Source: Bacteroidota bacterium (GTDB lineage: Bacteria; Bacteroidota; Bacteroidia; Bacteroidales; Tenuifilaceae). From it: a DNA stretch of 64,000 nt. The position numbers were made by a program, and so were the translations under genes. The notes under the pieces are model-generated. The model searched no databases, had not been told where the DNA came from, and was given only the letters and a program-made list of their open reading frames with translations. The stretch covers positions 1-64,000 of the forward strand of contig JAKQKB010000033.1 of the NCBI GenBank assembly GCA_029560875.1. Direction: 5' to 3'. Below, piece after piece: positions 18,693-26,639 of this stretch (position 1 is the stretch's first letter; each line of letters begins with the position of its first letter).

Positions 18693-19337
18693 ATGAAAAA
18701 GCAATTTGGCGAAACAGTAGAGGGATACACAATCCCCGTATTGAACGAGCGTGAAATTAGAGCAGCTGCAGGAATCTTATTCTTATTTACCTTTTTATCG
18801 TTGATGTTTATTATGTTTAAAGGTAACTTTCTGATGATAAAGTATGTTATCACAGTGTTTATGCTCGATTTTATTATTCGTGTTTTCTGGAATCCTAAGT
18901 ATGCGCCAACACTTATAATTGGCCGACTTATTGTTAGTCGACAAAATCCTGAGTATGTTGGTGCGGCTCAAAAAAAGGTTGCTTGGATTATTGGTGTTAT
19001 TTTGTCCGTTACGATGTTTGTGCTTATGGTAGTTGTTAACTCATACAGCATAATTACTGGACTGATTTGCCTTCTTTGCTTGATCTTTTTATTCTTCGAG
19101 TCGGTTTTTGGCATTTGTTTAGGCTGTCTATTGTATAAATTAATTTATAAGGATAAAGCGCAATACTGTCCTGGCGAGGTTTGTGACATTAAGCATAAAC
19201 AAGATATCCAAAAAACATCGTGGATGCAGATTTTTATTGTGCTTGCAATGGTTGGTGTGGTTTTTCTAATTGGATTCTTCTTTCACGAGTTCTTCAGCAT
19301 AAAACCTCACGATTTGTTTGGAAGCATTCAGCATTAA
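18693..19337 (+). CDS. DUF4395 family membrane protein
   Basis: 214 residues. The N-terminal part FGETVEGYTIPVLNEREIRA and the segment IIGRLIVSRQNPEYVGAAQK match DUF4395, a multi-pass membrane family of unknown function. Four or five hydrophobic segments are visible. Two cysteine pairs are present: CLGC in the last part of the membrane domain and CPGEVC just after it. Thiol chemistry is a possibility but unproven. It stands alone, divergent from glsA. Confidence 0.8.
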   Translation: MKKQFGETVEGYTIPVLNEREIRAAAGILFLFTFLSLMFIMFKGNFLMIKYVITVFMLDFIIRVFWNPKYAPTLIIGRLIVSRQNPEYVGAAQKKVAWIIGVILSVTMFVLMVVVNSYSIITGLICLLCLIFLFFESVFGICLGCLLYKLIYKDKAQYCPGEVCDIKHKQDIQKTSWMQIFIVLAMVGVVFLIGFFFHEFFSIKPHDLFGSIQH

Positions 19338-19357
19338 CTATCAACTCATAAAAAATC

Positions 19358-19383
19358 AAAGCGTAACCTTCTGGCTACGCTTT
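19358..19383. terminator. Bidirectional terminator hairpin
   Basis: AAAGCGTA and TACGCTTT form an 8-bp stem around a 10-nt loop that can pair further (CC with GG). T-rich DNA follows on the plus strand (TTTCTTTATTT) and on the minus strand (GATTTTTTATG). It lies between the convergent genes ending at 19337 and 19397. Confidence 0.75.
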
Positions 19384-19396
19384 CTTTATTTATAAC

Positions 19397-19729
19397 CTAC
19401 TCACATATTTCAAGGATACCTTTTGATGATACTTTACCAAGGCTATCAATCCAGAATACAGCTCCCATTGGGCAGCCATTTTCTCCTTTGGTGTTTGTCA
19501 GGTATCTATAATCAAATCCAAAGTTAATTGGCTCGCCAAGTAACTGTTTTAGATACGACGTGTCGCACCCAACTTCAATTAGTTCAACAGCACTCTCAAG
19601 GCTTTTTATATCCTTATTTTGCTTGTAGTGCTTTCCATATCTCTCAATATTGTTACAACTGCAACATAATAGTGCAAACATTGCACAAACAATTAACAAA
19701 CTTCGAATTTTAGTAAAATTCCGCATCAT
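19397..19729 (-). CDS. Small lipoprotein of unknown function
   Basis: 110 residues. The N terminus MMRNFTKIRSLLIVCAMFAL then LCCSCNN is a lipoprotein signal with a cysteine-rich lipobox; either of the first two methionines could be the start. The mature part has a helix with SLESAVELIEVGCDTSYLKQ followed by LLGEP and GAVFWIDSLGKV, a pattern vaguely like the BamE/SmpA fold, but I would not assign that family. It follows the DUF3592 gene by 13 nt, so the two are probably one transcript. Confidence 0.65.
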   Translation of the reverse strand: MMRNFTKIRSLLIVCAMFALLCCSCNNIERYGKHYKQNKDIKSLESAVELIEVGCDTSYLKQLLGEPINFGFDYRYLTNTKGENGCPMGAVFWIDSLGKVSSKGILEICE

Positions 19730-19742
19730 TTTGTCTTACCTA

Positions 19743-20213
19743 TTAAGCACTTGCTTTTGATTTACGAATCGTATAGATTAGCCCAATTAGCGGAGCGAGG
19801 AATATTACCAGCCCTATAAAAAACATAAAAGCATGCACGCCTTTTATTCCGGGATTTAGAATAGCCTCTCCGGGATTATTTGGATTGTAGTAAACGGTAA
19901 CTTTTTTGTTTACAGGATATTTATCTGCCTCCACCTGGGCATCTTTTTGCCATTTGTACTGGGCATTTACTGCTAAGTCTATTTTTTCTGACGAGTAATC
20001 CATTGTATCAACAGCATAGGTATATACAATGTGCGGAACATACCGTGAACTCCGTGTCACCTCTGATATAATAATAGTGCCCTCGGCAGTTGGCCAACTT
20101 TTAGTAGCAAATGCATCAATAGCATTGTTTGTTGAATAATAAGTGAGGAGTAATCCTGCCAAACTGGCAAGGATTATTATCAGCACCCCCGATTTTGTTA
20201 GTGGTTTTTCCAT
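19743..20213 (-). CDS. DUF3592 family membrane protein
   Basis: 156 residues. A transmembrane helix lies at about residues 8-30 and another at about 128-148. Between them is an extracytoplasmic beta-rich domain with the DUF3592 hallmarks SWPTAEGTII, YTYAVDTMDYSSEKI and VTVYYNPNNPGEAILNPG. Function is unknown in the family. The lipoprotein gene downstream is likely in the same operon. Confidence 0.8.
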   Translation of the reverse strand: MEKPLTKSGVLIIILASLAGLLLTYYSTNNAIDAFATKSWPTAEGTIIISEVTRSSRYVPHIVYTYAVDTMDYSSEKIDLAVNAQYKWQKDAQVEADKYPVNKKVTVYYNPNNPGEAILNPGIKGVHAFMFFIGLVIFLAPLIGLIYTIRKSKASA

Positions 20214-20603
20214 ATCTAGGTTCTATTAGTTGTATAAAGTTATAATTTTTACAACTACGAATCCAGACATAATTGAAATTTCTATTGCTTTACAAGTAAT
20301 TACAATCTTTGCCAACTATAAACTGCGGTATCAAAAATTTTAGGGTTGATACTATAAAAGAATAAGGGCGTTGTTGGCGCCCTTTTCTGTTAAAATGGAT
20401 TGCGTTAATGCCATTTTAAAACATACATGAACACTGCCTAAGCGTTCAAGTATTTATACGAAAATGGATGCAGAGAGGTTTCAGATCTTTTTCTCTAATC
20501 TTATTTGCTCATGGTTTTATTTAATGCTATTTCTTTGCTCTAATTCTGACACCAAAAGCAAAAGAACTATAGTGATACCTAAATCAATATGCTAAATTTG
20601 CTA
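20214..20603. other. Gene-free region with three inverted repeats
   Basis: No convincing gene is present in these 390 bases. Three inverted repeats are visible: GTATCAA/TTGATAC (20328-20352), AAGGGCG/CGCCCTT followed by TTTT (20364-20386, terminator-like on the plus strand, weaker on the minus strand), and TTAAAATGG/CCATTTTAA (20390-20419). The second may end the surface operon that stops at 20604. The remainder is AT-rich spacer. Confidence 0.5.
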
Positions 20604-21299
20604 TTATTGCAAAACTATGGAAATCCCAAAATCAAGCAGAAACATTAGCGAATATTTTTCAGGGGCAACATCTGATCGAACTATAAAAGAATCCGTTCCG
20701 AAAGAGGAAAAAAATGACACATTGTTACCTAAACCAAATTTGCACATTAACATACACTTAACTTCAGGCAAAATAGTTCTTTCCTCCGCAATCGTCTCAA
20801 ATCCCTCCACATATATCAAATCAACATTTGTTTCTTCAGACTTGGATTTAATATAATAATCATTAGCGCCTATATCAAGTATTGCATAATTTAACACAGG
20901 AGAAAGTGCAACATAAAACTGAAATTTATTCAGTTCAAACACTTTTCTTGAGTAAGTAAAAGAAAGACCATACATAGAAAAAGAAGCATTCCTGAATCTA
21001 TTCGAAATCTGCTCACTATAATTATATTTTTGAGCATTCCTATAACTAAGTCCAATTCCAAACGTATGAATTGACTTAACTTTTTTCATGTAATTAATTG
21101 AAAAAATTGATCTATCATAAAAATTTTCAAAAAAAACTGGTTGTATCAAATTGTTTTCTCCAATTTTAATAGGAATATACTTTTTAACTCTTCCAAAATT
21201 AACCCCCCCGGATAAAAACAACTCATCAAATTGCTTTTCGTTTTGTGAATGAACCGAACAACCTATCAAAACAAATAAAACCAACAGTATATTTCTCAT
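20604..21299 (-). CDS. Predicted outer-membrane beta-barrel protein
   Basis: 231 residues from the ATG at 21299; a GTG two codons upstream is less likely because the ATG overlaps the previous stop as ATGA. The signal peptide ends near CSVHSQ. The rest alternates polar and aromatic/hydrophobic residues, for example SINYMKKVKSIHTFGIGLSY and FSMYGLSFTYSRKVFELNKF, and ends with a strand terminating LLDFGISIVLQ, as in small porin-like barrels. No specific family was recognised. It is the last gene of the coupled surface operon. Confidence 0.65.
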   Translation of the reverse strand: MRNILLVLFVLIGCSVHSQNEKQFDELFLSGGVNFGRVKKYIPIKIGENNLIQPVFFENFYDRSIFSINYMKKVKSIHTFGIGLSYRNAQKYNYSEQISNRFRNASFSMYGLSFTYSRKVFELNKFQFYVALSPVLNYAILDIGANDYYIKSKSEETNVDLIYVEGFETIAEERTILPEVKCMLMCKFGLGNNVSFFSSFGTDSFIVRSDVAPEKYSLMFLLDFGISIVLQ

Positions 21300-22087
21300 A
21301 GCCACTCAATCTCAATTAAAAAATTTCTATAATGTAGTTTCTTCACAGGGTAATAATAATCGTTTGGAAATGTTGGAAATGCAACAGTGCAAGAATCTAT
21401 AAAATCATCTGAACTAACATTAAAGTCATAGTCCATCAATTTTACCTTAAAGTAGGAATCTTTATCAACAACAACATTGATTGGCTCAAAAATGAGCGCA
21501 TCAATATAAGGATAGTCAACGTAGCCGAAAACTGACGACTTATAAATATCTTCAATTGTAACATAAATATCGGGCTTGCTAGATGAAAGATCATCTGCTA
21601 AGTTGTCATCCCACTCATCGACAATATACCCACTATAAAGACTTCCTCCCACAATTTTCTTTGAAGGAACTGAATATGATTGCATTATAATCCTATTAAT
21701 CTGAAAGCATGTTTTTCTAACATCTGCAACCAGATTAAGTCTATAAGTCGGAAGTATGTCATCTTTGTGGCTAGGCAACTTAAACTGCTGAACTTTCTCA
21801 TAAGTAAAATCTCGCTCCATTTTCATACATTTAATCCAAAAACCATCAATATCTTTGGGGATCGAAATTGTAGAACTTGAATCAAACAAAGCGATTTGAG
21901 TATGCCAATTATCATCCAGCATATCTTTCTCTGAGAGATAAACCCAAACACCATGCCTCATTCCTGTAAAGCCATTGATATAAAAATTAATTTTTATCCT
22001 TGAATCGTAATAATTTTCTATATCATTAAAATCCTTTGAACACCCAAAAAGTGTTACACATATAATAAAAAATAGTATTTTCTTCAT
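21296..22087 (-). CDS. Lipoprotein of unknown function
   Basis: 263 residues. MKKILFFIICVTLFGCSKDF is a clear lipoprotein signal with Cys16. The mature protein starts with a region resembling small ligand-binding beta domains (IKINFYINGFTGMRHGVWVY), and contains further beta-rich stretches with many Asp and Tyr. No family was recognised. Both gene borders are 4-base ATGA overlaps, so its translation is coupled to that of the T9SS cargo upstream and the barrel downstream. It may be a surface accessory of the cargo protein. Confidence 0.65.
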   Translation of the reverse strand: MKKILFFIICVTLFGCSKDFNDIENYYDSRIKINFYINGFTGMRHGVWVYLSEKDMLDDNWHTQIALFDSSSTISIPKDIDGFWIKCMKMERDFTYEKVQQFKLPSHKDDILPTYRLNLVADVRKTCFQINRIIMQSYSVPSKKIVGGSLYSGYIVDEWDDNLADDLSSSKPDIYVTIEDIYKSSVFGYVDYPYIDALIFEPINVVVDKDSYFKVKLMDYDFNVSSDDFIDSCTVAFPTFPNDYYYPVKKLHYRNFLIEIEWL

Positions 22088-24273
22088 CTGCCTCGCTTTA
22101 TAAACTTGAATTTGAAGTTCCCTATGTTTGTTTTGATATTTAACAAATAAAAACCATCAGAAAGATAAGACACATCAAGCTTATCCTCATTTTCAGTAAA
22201 GCCTTTGTATATTTTTAAATCAACTAATCTACCATTTATATCAAAAACCTTTAATGCTTCAACAAAAACCGATGCTTTAACCACAACATTTAAATGGGTC
22301 GAACAGATTGTTGGATAAACAGCAATATTGTTTGAAACAATCTCATAATCAAGTTTAGTTGCATAAAATGGATAATTCTCTGATATATTAACACATCCAT
22401 TCTCATCAGTCACACGAACAGAATAGTTTCCATTTAATAAAGGAATAATTGTTTCACCAACCTCGGCTGGTAATATTTGATTATTTATGAACCATTGATA
22501 ATTCTGAAGATTTGATTCATATAACCTATTGCCACCAAACTCCAAATATGGTTGAGCAACAAGTGCATTAGCATCCTGAACAATCATTACAAATGGATTA
22601 GGCAATGGTTTACAATAAATTGTTGATGACTCACTAGAACAACCATAATCATCTTGAAGAAAAAGTTTAAGTTCGCCCTCTTTAAATATGCTTATTCTGG
22701 GTTTTTCACTTCTCCCCCCCTTTATATATTGCCAACTACCTTCACCATTTTCCTTAAAATACCAAAAGTATCTACTCAAATGTGTTGAACATTCCACAAA
22801 AAGGGAATCTTTCCCGCAGAAAGGATTATTGTTAAGAGTGTAAATATTTGGATTGGGAAGTTCATGCACCACTATGTTGATTGAGTTAGAATAATTCGAA
22901 TATCCATTACAATTTTCCATCAAGCATTTATATGATCCACTGGTGTAGACATCAATATAATCGGCTGTTTCATCTTTTAGTTCTAGGTCATTATTATACC
23001 ACTTATAGGATTTTAAATTATTGCCTAGAACAGAAATATGAGCATTTTCCCCTTCGCAAAATTCTTTGTTATCTGTTGTTATTATAACACCCTCCACGTT
23101 TTTGTTCTCATAGTAACTTATAACATTGCTAGTATCTTTGTGATTCCATTGGTAATATGCCTGAGTAATTACCCTATAATTACCTGTGTCCGAAACCACA
23201 TACTCAAAACTATTTGCATTCTCAATATCTACAACATCTTTTTGCCACTGATAACTTTTCATGTTATTTAAAACTCTTAGCGGAACATTTGTATTTAAAC
23301 AATAAGCCACCCTGTTATTTTGAAAGAAAATATTGGCTTTGTCTACAAACCTAAATAACCCTTTAGTTGTTGATACCCATAAAACATTGCCATCTTTTGC
23401 TTCAATACCATTAATATGTGCTCCTAAGTTGAAACTATATTCATTTTGGAAGTTCCAGCCATATATTGTTAGACATGAATCTCCTGCAGTTGCAATCTTA
23501 TACTCAAAACCTCCAATTATATGATTGACCTTTGTTTTTAACTTGTTAGCTATGTAAGGCCATGAAAGTAGGCTCACATAGTATAAACTATCTCCGCTAG
23601 AAAAACATACGTATTTGTCAGGATAAAAGGTACTAAATACCAAATCATTAACTGTGTTTACGGATAAGTTAATGGAGGTTGCATACCGCTGATAAGAATT
23701 GAAGGTGTAAAAGTAAAGTTTGCCGTCGTATTTTATTGCTGCAGAGTAATAGGCATTGCCTGAATTTATTCTAAGAATTTCATGATCCGCACCAACAGCA
23801 CCAAGTTGATCAGTAAAGTCTGTCACTTTCTTAACAGTGTTGTTGTCTATTATATATAGGTTTTTGTCATCATTAAAATAGATTTGATCTCCTTTTCCAA
23901 TGATAGATCTGATATCCATTTTGTTTTGATTATTATATAAGACAACTTTAGCGATTGAACCATTTGAATACTTATATATTTTTTCCCCATCACTTATATA
24001 GCAAGAGTTGTCTTTTCCTGCTGCTATAAATTTTATGCTTGGTGATAAAATAAATCCATTAGCATTTACGATATTAATTGAATCGTAAGTCTCGTCTACT
24101 TCATAAAGTTTAACAGCATCGTTTTCTTTGGATAACAACCAAATTTTATTATCAATCGTTGAGATTTTTAGAATATTTAAATCCTTTAGTATTGTTGCAT
24201 CCAGGTATAATTGTTGTCCAATTAGCAATAAAGGAGATGCTATAACAAAGATAAAAATCAATATTCTCTTCAT
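22084..24273 (-). CDS. T9SS-exported multidomain protein with C-terminal sorting domain
   Basis: 729 residues. A signal peptide covers about residues 1-19. Residues about 20-310 look like a beta-propeller-type array of short repeats (ISTIDNKIWLLSKEN, KDNSCYISDGEKIYKYSNGS, EAKDGNVLWVSTTKGLFRF). Then follow about three Ig-like modules with conserved Cys and Trp (KSYKWYNNDLELKDETADYI, SGSYKCLMENCNG). The last 80 residues form a type A T9SS sorting domain: NIAVYPTICSTHLNVVV, ALKVFDINGRLV and LSDGFYLLNIKT. It should cross the outer membrane by T9SS and be anchored or released. The ligand is unknown. It is first in the operon and noticeably AT-rich. Confidence 0.8.
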   Translation of the reverse strand: MKRILIFIFVIASPLLLIGQQLYLDATILKDLNILKISTIDNKIWLLSKENDAVKLYEVDETYDSINIVNANGFILSPSIKFIAAGKDNSCYISDGEKIYKYSNGSIAKVVLYNNQNKMDIRSIIGKGDQIYFNDDKNLYIIDNNTVKKVTDFTDQLGAVGADHEILRINSGNAYYSAAIKYDGKLYFYTFNSYQRYATSINLSVNTVNDLVFSTFYPDKYVCFSSGDSLYYVSLLSWPYIANKLKTKVNHIIGGFEYKIATAGDSCLTIYGWNFQNEYSFNLGAHINGIEAKDGNVLWVSTTKGLFRFVDKANIFFQNNRVAYCLNTNVPLRVLNNMKSYQWQKDVVDIENANSFEYVVSDTGNYRVITQAYYQWNHKDTSNVISYYENKNVEGVIITTDNKEFCEGENAHISVLGNNLKSYKWYNNDLELKDETADYIDVYTSGSYKCLMENCNGYSNYSNSINIVVHELPNPNIYTLNNNPFCGKDSLFVECSTHLSRYFWYFKENGEGSWQYIKGGRSEKPRISIFKEGELKLFLQDDYGCSSESSTIYCKPLPNPFVMIVQDANALVAQPYLEFGGNRLYESNLQNYQWFINNQILPAEVGETIIPLLNGNYSVRVTDENGCVNISENYPFYATKLDYEIVSNNIAVYPTICSTHLNVVVKASVFVEALKVFDINGRLVDLKIYKGFTENEDKLDVSYLSDGFYLLNIKTNIGNFKFKFIKRGR

Positions 24274-24307
24274 AGATATTCTTTTTTATAAAGCCTATAT
24301 GAACCGA

Positions 24308-24315
24308 CAAAAATA
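24308..24315 (-). promoter_or_regulatory. -7 element of the T9SS surface operon
   Basis: TATTTTTG on the minus strand matches TAnnTTTG and lies 35 nt upstream of the start codon at 24273. No clear TTG lies at the expected distance, so the assignment is tentative. Confidence 0.4.
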
Positions 24316-24573
24316 TAAACAAAAAATGGAAAAAAACTTTCTTATTATAATATTCAAATATGTTTGATTGCATTTGAATATTTTGTCGCTTTCAATTGAA
24401 AACTTTACATGTATTTAATTGATTAATCAAATGTTGTTTCAGATGCAACTGTAATATATGTCATTTATTAACAAGGCATTAAAAATTAGCGAATCTGTAC
24501 TACAAACCACTAAAAAGCCTGAACTTAAACTCTGGGCTAAGAGTGCTTGAACATTGCGTTCACTCCCACCATT

Positions 24574-24618
24574 GTTGAAAACTACTTTTTCAACATCCGC
24601 CACAACCCACTATCTTTG
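24574..24618 (+). promoter_or_regulatory. Candidate dcw promoter with upstream inverted repeat
   Basis: TATCTTTG at 24611-24618 is a perfect TAnnTTTG element. Just upstream is an inverted repeat GTTGAAAA/TTTTCAAC (24574-24594), which covers the place where a -33 TTG would be expected. The leader to mraZ would be about 150 nt. The region 24316-24573 shows nothing else recognisable. Confidence 0.45.
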
Positions 24619-24709
24619 CACCAACACGTGTGTAGAGCTCTGTTTATCTGCTAAACACCACATTCTCAACCCGCTTTTTGCCGAAAAGTTATTAACAATT
24701 TGTAAAAAA

Positions 24710-24735
24710 GTGGGAATAAGTGGGTGAAAGTGGAA
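24710..24735 (+). promoter_or_regulatory. MraZ-binding boxes upstream of mraZ
   Basis: Three direct repeats GTGGGA (24710), GTGGGT (24720) and GTGGAA (24730) follow each other with an exact 10-bp period. This is the known MraZ operator pattern of TGGGN repeats with 5-nt spacers. They lie 42-67 nt upstream of the mraZ start, so MraZ probably represses its own operon here. Confidence 0.85.
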
Positions 24736-24752
24736 AATTTCTATATATTTTT

Positions 24753-24770
24753 ACCAATTGAAAAATTGGT
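24753..24770 (+). repeat. Hairpin next to the mraZ start codon
   Basis: ACCAATT and AATTGGT form a 7-bp stem with a 4-nt loop, ending 6 nt before the ATG at 24777. If it folds in the mRNA it covers the ribosome-landing site. No Shine-Dalgarno sequence is visible. Confidence 0.5.
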
Positions 24771-24776
24771 AGAAAA

Positions 24777-25241
24777 ATGTCCTCATTCATTGGCGATTAC
24801 GATTGCAAAGTTGACGAGAAGGGTCGTGTACTCTTCCCCTCGGCGTTGCGCAAGCAGATTACATCTGCTGCGCCCGATCGGTTCGTGGTGAAGAAGGATA
24901 TTTATGAGGAGTGCTTGGTGCTCTTCCCTATGGAGGAGTGGGAGCGCCAAAATGCCCTAATTCGCAAGAATACCAATCCTTACAACAAGGAGCACAACCA
25001 GTTCCTACGCGAGTTTTACCGTGGAACCGCCGAGGTATCGCTCGATACCAGTGGTCGTTTGCTTTTCTCCAAGCGCTTGCTCGAAATGGTTGGCATTGAA
25101 AAGGATGTGGTGTTTGCTGGTATGAACGGCAAAATTGAGATTTGGGCAAAGAGTAAGTATGACGGCGCACAAATGCCATCGGGCGATTTTGCAAGCCTGG
25201 CCGATAAGATTTTGGGATCAACAATTATAAAGGATGAGTAA
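24777..25241 (+). CDS. mraZ: Transcriptional regulator MraZ
   Basis: 154 residues, normal size. MraZ has two SpoVT/AbrB-like halves, forms a ring, and binds TGGGN repeats in front of its own dcw operon. Each half carries the family motif: DEKGRVLFPSALRKQI (residues about 13-28) and DTSGRLLFSKRLLEMVG (about 92-108). Its boxes are present upstream. The stop codon overlaps the rsmH start by one base (TAATG). Confidence 0.97.
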   Translation: MSSFIGDYDCKVDEKGRVLFPSALRKQITSAAPDRFVVKKDIYEECLVLFPMEEWERQNALIRKNTNPYNKEHNQFLREFYRGTAEVSLDTSGRLLFSKRLLEMVGIEKDVVFAGMNGKIEIWAKSKYDGAQMPSGDFASLADKILGSTIIKDE

Positions 25242-26140
25242 TGGCCTACCACGTACCAGTATTGCTTGCCGAAAGCATAGAGGGCTTAAACATTAAGCCC
25301 AACGGAACTTATGTAGACCTCACCTTTGGTGGGGGTGGCCATTCCCGCCTTATTATGGAAAAACTTAACCGCCAGGGGCGGTTGTTTGCTTTTGACCAGG
25401 ACGAGGATGCTTTGGCAAACGCAATAGACGATAAGCGCTTTATGCTTATCCGCAGCAATTTCAAGTATTTCCGAAATTTTCTCAGGTATCACGGCGTCGA
25501 TAAGGTGGATGGCATTCTGGCCGATTTGGGCGTGTCGTCGTTCCACTTGGATAGCCCCGAGCGTGGTTTTTCGTTCCGTTTTGAGGGGCCGCTTGATATG
25601 CGTATGAATAGGCGCGCATCGCTTTCGGCCAAAACCGTGGTGAATAACTACGAGGCGGAAGATTTAATGAAGATTTTTAGGCTTTACGGCGAGTTGAACG
25701 AGGCTAAACGCTTTGCCAACGCAATTTGCCGCGAGCGTTCAAATAGGCCGATTGAAACCGTGGAGGATTTGGCCGAGCTACTTAAGCCGATGATTCCACA
25801 GAAGATTCAGAACAAAACGCTGGCTCAGGTTTTTCAGGCAATTCGCATTGAGGTGAACCACGAGTTGGATGTGCTAAAAAGCATGATTCTGAACGCGGAG
25901 AGGTGCTTGGTGAAGGACGGACGATTGGTGATTATATCGTACCACTCGTTGGAGGACAGGTTGGTGAAGAACTATTTCCGCAACGGAAATTTTGAGGGCG
26001 ACGATAATCCCGATTTTATGGGAAATCGCACAGTGCCCTTTGAGCAGATTAACCGTAAGGTAATTATTCCAACCGACGAGGAGTTGGAACGCAATAGCAG
26101 AGCGCGTAGCGCAAAACTTAGGATAGGATGTAAACTATGA
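25241..26140 (+). CDS. rsmH: 16S rRNA m4C1402 methyltransferase
   Basis: 299 residues. RsmH (MraW) adds the N4-methyl group at C1402 of 16S rRNA with SAM. Motif I is YVDLTFGGGGHSRLI (about residues 24-38); FDQDEDALANA and ILADLGVSSFHLDSPERGFS are the other signatures. It overlaps mraZ by one base and ftsL by four (ATGA), so the three are translationally coupled. Confidence 0.98.
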   Translation: MAYHVPVLLAESIEGLNIKPNGTYVDLTFGGGGHSRLIMEKLNRQGRLFAFDQDEDALANAIDDKRFMLIRSNFKYFRNFLRYHGVDKVDGILADLGVSSFHLDSPERGFSFRFEGPLDMRMNRRASLSAKTVVNNYEAEDLMKIFRLYGELNEAKRFANAICRERSNRPIETVEDLAELLKPMIPQKIQNKTLAQVFQAIRIEVNHELDVLKSMILNAERCLVKDGRLVIISYHSLEDRLVKNYFRNGNFEGDDNPDFMGNRTVPFEQINRKVIIPTDEELERNSRARSAKLRIGCKL

Positions 26141-26514
26141 GTGAGATTAGCGAGCAACCGGTTGAGTTTATCGAGGAGCAGCAGCCACCCAAGCCCAAGG
26201 ATAAAAAGGGCGTTAAGGTGAAGGATTTCCTCAGCGGAAATATTCTTACACACGAGAATATTTCGGCACAACTACCCTATGTGCTGTTCTTGGTGTTCCT
26301 AGCGGTTATTTACATTGCAAATCATTACCGGTACGATAAGTTGATGCGCAGGGACCAAAAGGTGAAAACTGAACTCAAGAATTTACGTGCCGAGTCAATC
26401 ACCACCGCGGCGGAGTTGATGTTTATCAGCAAGCAATCGGAGGTGGTTAAACTGGTTGAGGAGAAGGGGTTGGAGTTAAAGGAATCGACAGTTCCACCTA
26501 AAAAGATAAAGTAG
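26137..26514 (+). CDS. ftsL: FtsL-like division protein
   Basis: 125 residues. A cytoplasmic Pro/Lys-rich N terminus is followed by one membrane helix (about residues 45-65, LPYVLFLVFLAVIYIANHYR) and a periplasmic coiled-coil-like segment (DQKVKTELKNLRAESITTAA). Size, topology and position between rsmH and ftsI identify it as the Bacteroidota FtsL-like protein, which in other bacteria joins FtsB and FtsQ to activate FtsWI. Sequence conservation is low, as usual for FtsL. The spacer to ftsI (26515-26639) holds nothing clear. Confidence 0.85.
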   Translation: MSEISEQPVEFIEEQQPPKPKDKKGVKVKDFLSGNILTHENISAQLPYVLFLVFLAVIYIANHYRYDKLMRRDQKVKTELKNLRAESITTAAELMFISKQSEVVKLVEEKGLELKESTVPPKKIK

Positions 26515-26639
26515 GAGAGTTCGAATATCGAACAAGGAACTCTGAATTAGTAATGATGAATTAAAAAAATAACTGAACCCAAAACGAACAAGAACCGAGC
26601 GTATTTTGCGAGCTCATTAAAAATAATCAACTAAGCAAA

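Noticed and set aside
20617-20856. 79-residue plus-strand frame opposite the barrel gene
   Set aside because: It is antisense to a gene in a coupled operon, has low-complexity Ser/Ile/Lys content and no recognisable motif.
24928-25224. Antisense frames across mraZ
   Set aside because: MraZ is complete with both AbrB-like motifs; the antisense products resemble nothing known.
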